Source: Echinostoma caproni
Taxonomy: Eukaryota; Platyhelminthes; Trematoda; Plagiorchiida; Echinostomatidae
Reading direction: 5' to 3'
Assembly (NCBI GenBank): GCA_900618425.1
Contig: UZAN01039678.1
Coordinates: 65,345-113,053 of the forward strand
Length of the DNA: 47,709 nucleotides
In this document: piece after piece, positions 43,858-47,709 of the stretch
Numbering within the stretch: the first letter of the stretch is position 1
How the letters are laid out: every line of letters starts with the position of its first letter
Position numbers and translations under genes: made by a program
The notes under the pieces: model-generated
Seen by the model: only the letters and a program-made list of their open reading frames with translations
Databases searched by the model: none
Told to the model about the DNA's origin: nothing

Positions 43858-46800
43858 ATATCTAACTAGAGTAGATTTGGCGCCAAATTTCCAATGAGCT
43901 AGCAGATTAAGTAGAACATCGTCAACCGGTAGCCCACCGATAACTTCATATATCAAGCCAACTTTATCAGCCGCTGAGAATGCCAGTGAGTGATTTTAAT
44001 CAAGAAGGAGATGGGAGAAAAATTTCACTGTGGATGGCTCAATGCATTTCAATAAGCGATAGGCAGTGCGCACGAGCTCATTATGTGCGCGGTTAAGGGT
44101 ATCAGTACATGCAGATACTTACTCAGCAGGGACACAAAATGTATGCACTAGTGATAACCCCAAACAGGGACAAAACATCTGCCCTGTACGTTCTGTAGAT
44201 CACCACACAAAAAACAACCACAAAGAAAACCGAGATAATTTTTAACAACAATATATTTCCATCAAATTAATTTATGGTGGCGACAATTCGAACCGTCAAT
44301 ATGAAAGGAGGTCAGTGATTATTACCCTAAGAAAACACATGATATTCTAATGCACAATGACGCTTATGTTGTACGCTGAAATGTGATACATCGTAGACTA
44401 TGCTACCACGTTTCCACTAAACAACCGAGGTCGTTTCTTTAGGTTCCTTCTGTAGTCAAAATAACAACAGAGTTTATTTTGGGGGCAACCCCGCTGTATC
44501 AAGTTTTTCGGAGGAACACAGCAATGCGGAAAGAATATTCACAACAACCGCTTCCAAGTGAATACTTCGTGCTAAAAGGCATGAAATAATATCTTTATGA
44601 TGCATAACGTTGGTTCACACAGCCGATCATATTCTGTGCAAACTGAAACTTGTACAAAACAACTTTTCCAGGATTGGATGATGAGCCTATCAGCTAGAAG
44701 CATAAACGCTAGTCTTTTCCCTCTGAGGTAAACAATTCAGGTCAACTGAAGACGACAACAGTACAATCGGTTAGTCTCAATTTCAGGCTGCATCCTATTC
44801 TAGAAAATCAACCAGTCACGGAGATATCTATCCAGAGTTATCCCCATCTGCCTAATCGGTTTCGCTGTGCAATATCAGAATCACTTGAATAGCGCATTAA
44901 TTGGAGATTAGAATTGGGGTGGGTTTCCACGCTTCTCTCGCGTTTGCGTCATCCAAGATTATCATGCGGAACCGACTTGATCGACCCTGAGACAAAGCAG
45001 CACATTAGCGCAGCGAGGGAAGGTCTATCAGTGACATCGGAATACCTCTTCCCCAGAGAACAAACCGTTGTGCTAACAAGCGTTATAGTTGAATGGGGAT
45101 GTGAACTGCGTGGTTCTGTCACGATATTGGGCACGACTAGACAGAGTCGATGGGTACGTAATCTAATTTGGTTTTGGGGAAGAAAAGCGCGCTCCGATAG
45201 CTGACGAACTTCTACCCCGCTACAGAGAAATGAAAGGAGGAACAATGATTGCGTGATTTTAGATGCGTTGCAGAGTTGATTTTGCCCCCCAGTCAGGGGA
45301 CGATAGCACATGATGCATTGGAATTTCTTGCAGTGGCTTGTCACAATTGGCCTAGATATGCTAGCATTATTAGTTGTCATTGCACAATCGTTTCAATTTC
45401 GGCTATTCATGTCTATCAACCTAATTGGTCGACATTTTTGAGAAATAGTCCGATGACCTTGGTGATTTTGGAGGATTTCAAATGGCAACAATATGCAGAT
45501 CAATTTGGTTTCCGTNTTCTGATCATAATCTTGGAAATGGATAAACGTGAATATGGATCTCTGACATCATGATGGAAAATTCCCATTTGTGGGCAGTTGT
45601 TCTTCTTTACCACTCGTGCGACAACACTAAACATCTTAGGTCTAAGCTTTTGTTTTTAATAATCAACAAGGTTCNCAAGGTTCGGCACACACCTTGACAA
45701 AGAATAACCCCCCACAAAACAAAGTGAGCTCTCGTACGTGCAAATATAAATATGATGACAAAACATCATAATAACTAGCTTTAAATATTAAAACTATTTT
45801 AACAATTACCGGCATCACCATCTCCACAAAGTTCCCGTATGGTTGATTCCTTATTTGATCACTACGCTTGTGACTGCAAAGTCGACCAAATTCTCCACCA
45901 GCGAGTTGAACTCCGGGGATCTGATGATCTTATTCGGCAGTCTACATCTATTCCAAAAATTAATATCTCTTTAGATGTGTAGGAGCATGTATAGAAGCGA
46001 AAAATTATGTTTCAGTCATTTGGTGACAGCTCAGTGATTGATGTATTCGGAACACGTAGCGTAACCTTTTCTGTCTGATAAAAATGTCACTCGACAGGTA
46101 TCATGGGAATGAGAAAAACTCCGGCAAAACGGGAAGCGAAGGAGGTGGTGAAATTGCGAAAAATATGGCACATGTTCCGTGTTGGAGTTTTGCTGTAAAT
46201 GAGGAGAACATTATCGCTTACTTAGGAATCGTGTTTGGCGGGTTTCTGTGTTGCAAATAATTCTCTTTTAGCAATTAAGGGAAACTAGAAGAGATTTATT
46301 CAGGTGATGAAAGCATCAACTCGATACTACGCCTCATTTTCAATATGACTTCTCTTCAATTTAGTCCAACTAAGTTGGTTTAGCTTGAGTTTTTGATAAT
46401 GAAAAAACTGATAGAATTATTTGGATTACGTTCATTTGGGGTCTTATGTAACTCAATACATTTCGCCCTATGGCACGTGGGTCACTGTTTCCAAAGTTTT
46501 TTTTCCATTTTTTTGTTCACATGCCTCAAGGCATGCTTTGGCACCTATTGTGAATGACAGCATGAGTAACATGGGAAACGGTCAGCAGACCAGACACCCT
46601 GACATACTGATCACCATTTTTTTTCATTCTAACTCGATAGCTCTGCAGAATCCTGTGGAATCTGTTTCTTCATCGTTGTAGCCCTTTTGACTGTGTCGAT
46701 TAAACTCTATTGCTATATATTTTCACAGACAAAAATCACGTTTGCCTCTTCTGGGACTAATGGAAATTCCATTTAATTGAGGGAATATAATTTGGTTCCC

Positions 46801-47709
46801 TCATATTGGATATATCAAGTTTCTCCTATTTGTTCTGAAGTGTTTCACGGTGGCAAACCTCCCCCACTTTCCTCTTTTATGTTTGTTGCTTACCTGAGGC
46901 TTCTGGGGAACTCCTTGCTAAATATCTTGATGTGGATGCTACTGGGACTAAATTTCATGGTGATTTGTGGTACGTTGTAATTCACATATTTTTAAATTTG
47001 TTCGTTAGGCCATTTTTATTCTGTCATTTGTCTATTTTATTGTTTCTAAATATGATAATTTTCTCTTCTTATTAACCATAAGAAGATATTTGGCTTCCTT
47101 CGAAAGCGCACCTCGGCATTTATACATTGATAACAACAAAGTGCAAAACTTTGAGCAACAAAATGTCTTAGAATGACTCCTTCCCAACTAGTAATCTTAT
47201 CTCAGAACATGTTCTATGAATCTATAAAGGAGCAGCTTACGTCCTTTCATGTTTTATGCATGAAATTTATGTATTCATTCGTCATATTATTGATTGCCTA
47301 TCAACCCTCTCTACTTCCCAGTCGTCTTTGATAGATATCCAATAAAAAATGTTGTCACCTTCAGTAGGTCTATCATAGTTTGTTTCATGTTCCATTAATA
47401 TCTTCCGTTCCACGCTGGTCAAATTTACGGTTGAAAAGAGGCAACTCTTCCGCATATGACAATACACTATTTGACTCATCTCATGCCCCGAAAATTTATT
47501 TCACTTGGTGCATGTATTCATTGTCCACTATATCGAAATAACACTTTATTTAGACATGTTCATCTGAGGGTTACACGTGGATTCTATGCTACCCTGACAG
47601 ACTTTCTGTAAATTTATGTTGATGCCAAGTGAACATACAAAACACAAGCACCAACGTTAGTCAGTACATTGATCACTCCAGACCGATAATATCGTGCCCA
47701 ACTATATAT
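43858..47709. other. 5' flank of the receptor gene, no supported gene
   Basis: Open frames at 44914-45204 (+), 44949-45380 (-), 46421-46681 (+) and others show no family motif and no consistent splice sites. Non-coding 5' exons and the promoter of the minus-strand receptor gene are expected here, but I cannot locate them. Confidence 0.4.

Noticed and set aside
44280..44310. Box B-like TTCGAACC on the minus strand
   Set aside because: No box A at the right distance, so there is no tRNA or SINE head.
44949..45380. 143-codon minus-strand frame and its plus-strand partner
   Set aside because: Cysteine-containing but without any recognisable domain pattern or splice sites in phase with exon 1; opposite-strand frames of similar length suggest chance.

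Overview
The window looks like draft genomic DNA from a flatworm, most likely a digenean trematode. That assignment is an inference from the AT-rich, intron-dominated layout, the long introns with GT/AG borders, and decayed EN-RT non-LTR retrotransposons of the kind common in flukes. There are no bacterial operons, ribosome binding sites or CRISPR arrays. Most long open frames are chance or transposon debris. The draft state shows as a 440-N gap and six isolated N positions.

The main content is one large minus-strand gene running from about 43.8 kb down to about 10.1 kb. I assembled ten exons by hand, and every junction keeps the reading frame: exon phases 1,1,2,1,1,2,1,1,0. The predicted product is about 975 residues: a signal peptide, four GDNF-receptor/GAS1-type domains of ten cysteines each, a glutamine- and threonine-rich Cys region, an unrecognised C-terminal domain, and a possible membrane segment. 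I interpret it as a GDNF-family-receptor-alpha-like (GFR-like) cell-surface receptor. The first eight exons are strong, exon 9 is good, and exon 10 is tentative.

Region by region: 577-5410 holds two broken non-LTR retrotransposons in plus orientation, the second lacking its reverse transcriptase core. The stretch 5410-9550 has no convincing gene. Positions 9560-10080 hold repeat-like debris with a tRNA-like box. Exon 10 lies at 10094-10324, followed by an internally deleted plus-strand retrotransposon (about 10395-11350) and a larger minus-strand one (about 11940-14440), both inside intron 9. Exons 9 to 2 occupy 14966-34540. Intron 1 (about 9 kb) contains a possible nested two-exon plus-strand microgene (41090-41890), a tRNA-derived SINE, and a decayed duplicate of the end of exon 1 at about 42.5-42.7 kb. 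Exon 1 is at 43513-43807, or 43825 with an upstream start. From 43.9 to 47.7 kb I see no supported gene; this would be the promoter and 5' flank.
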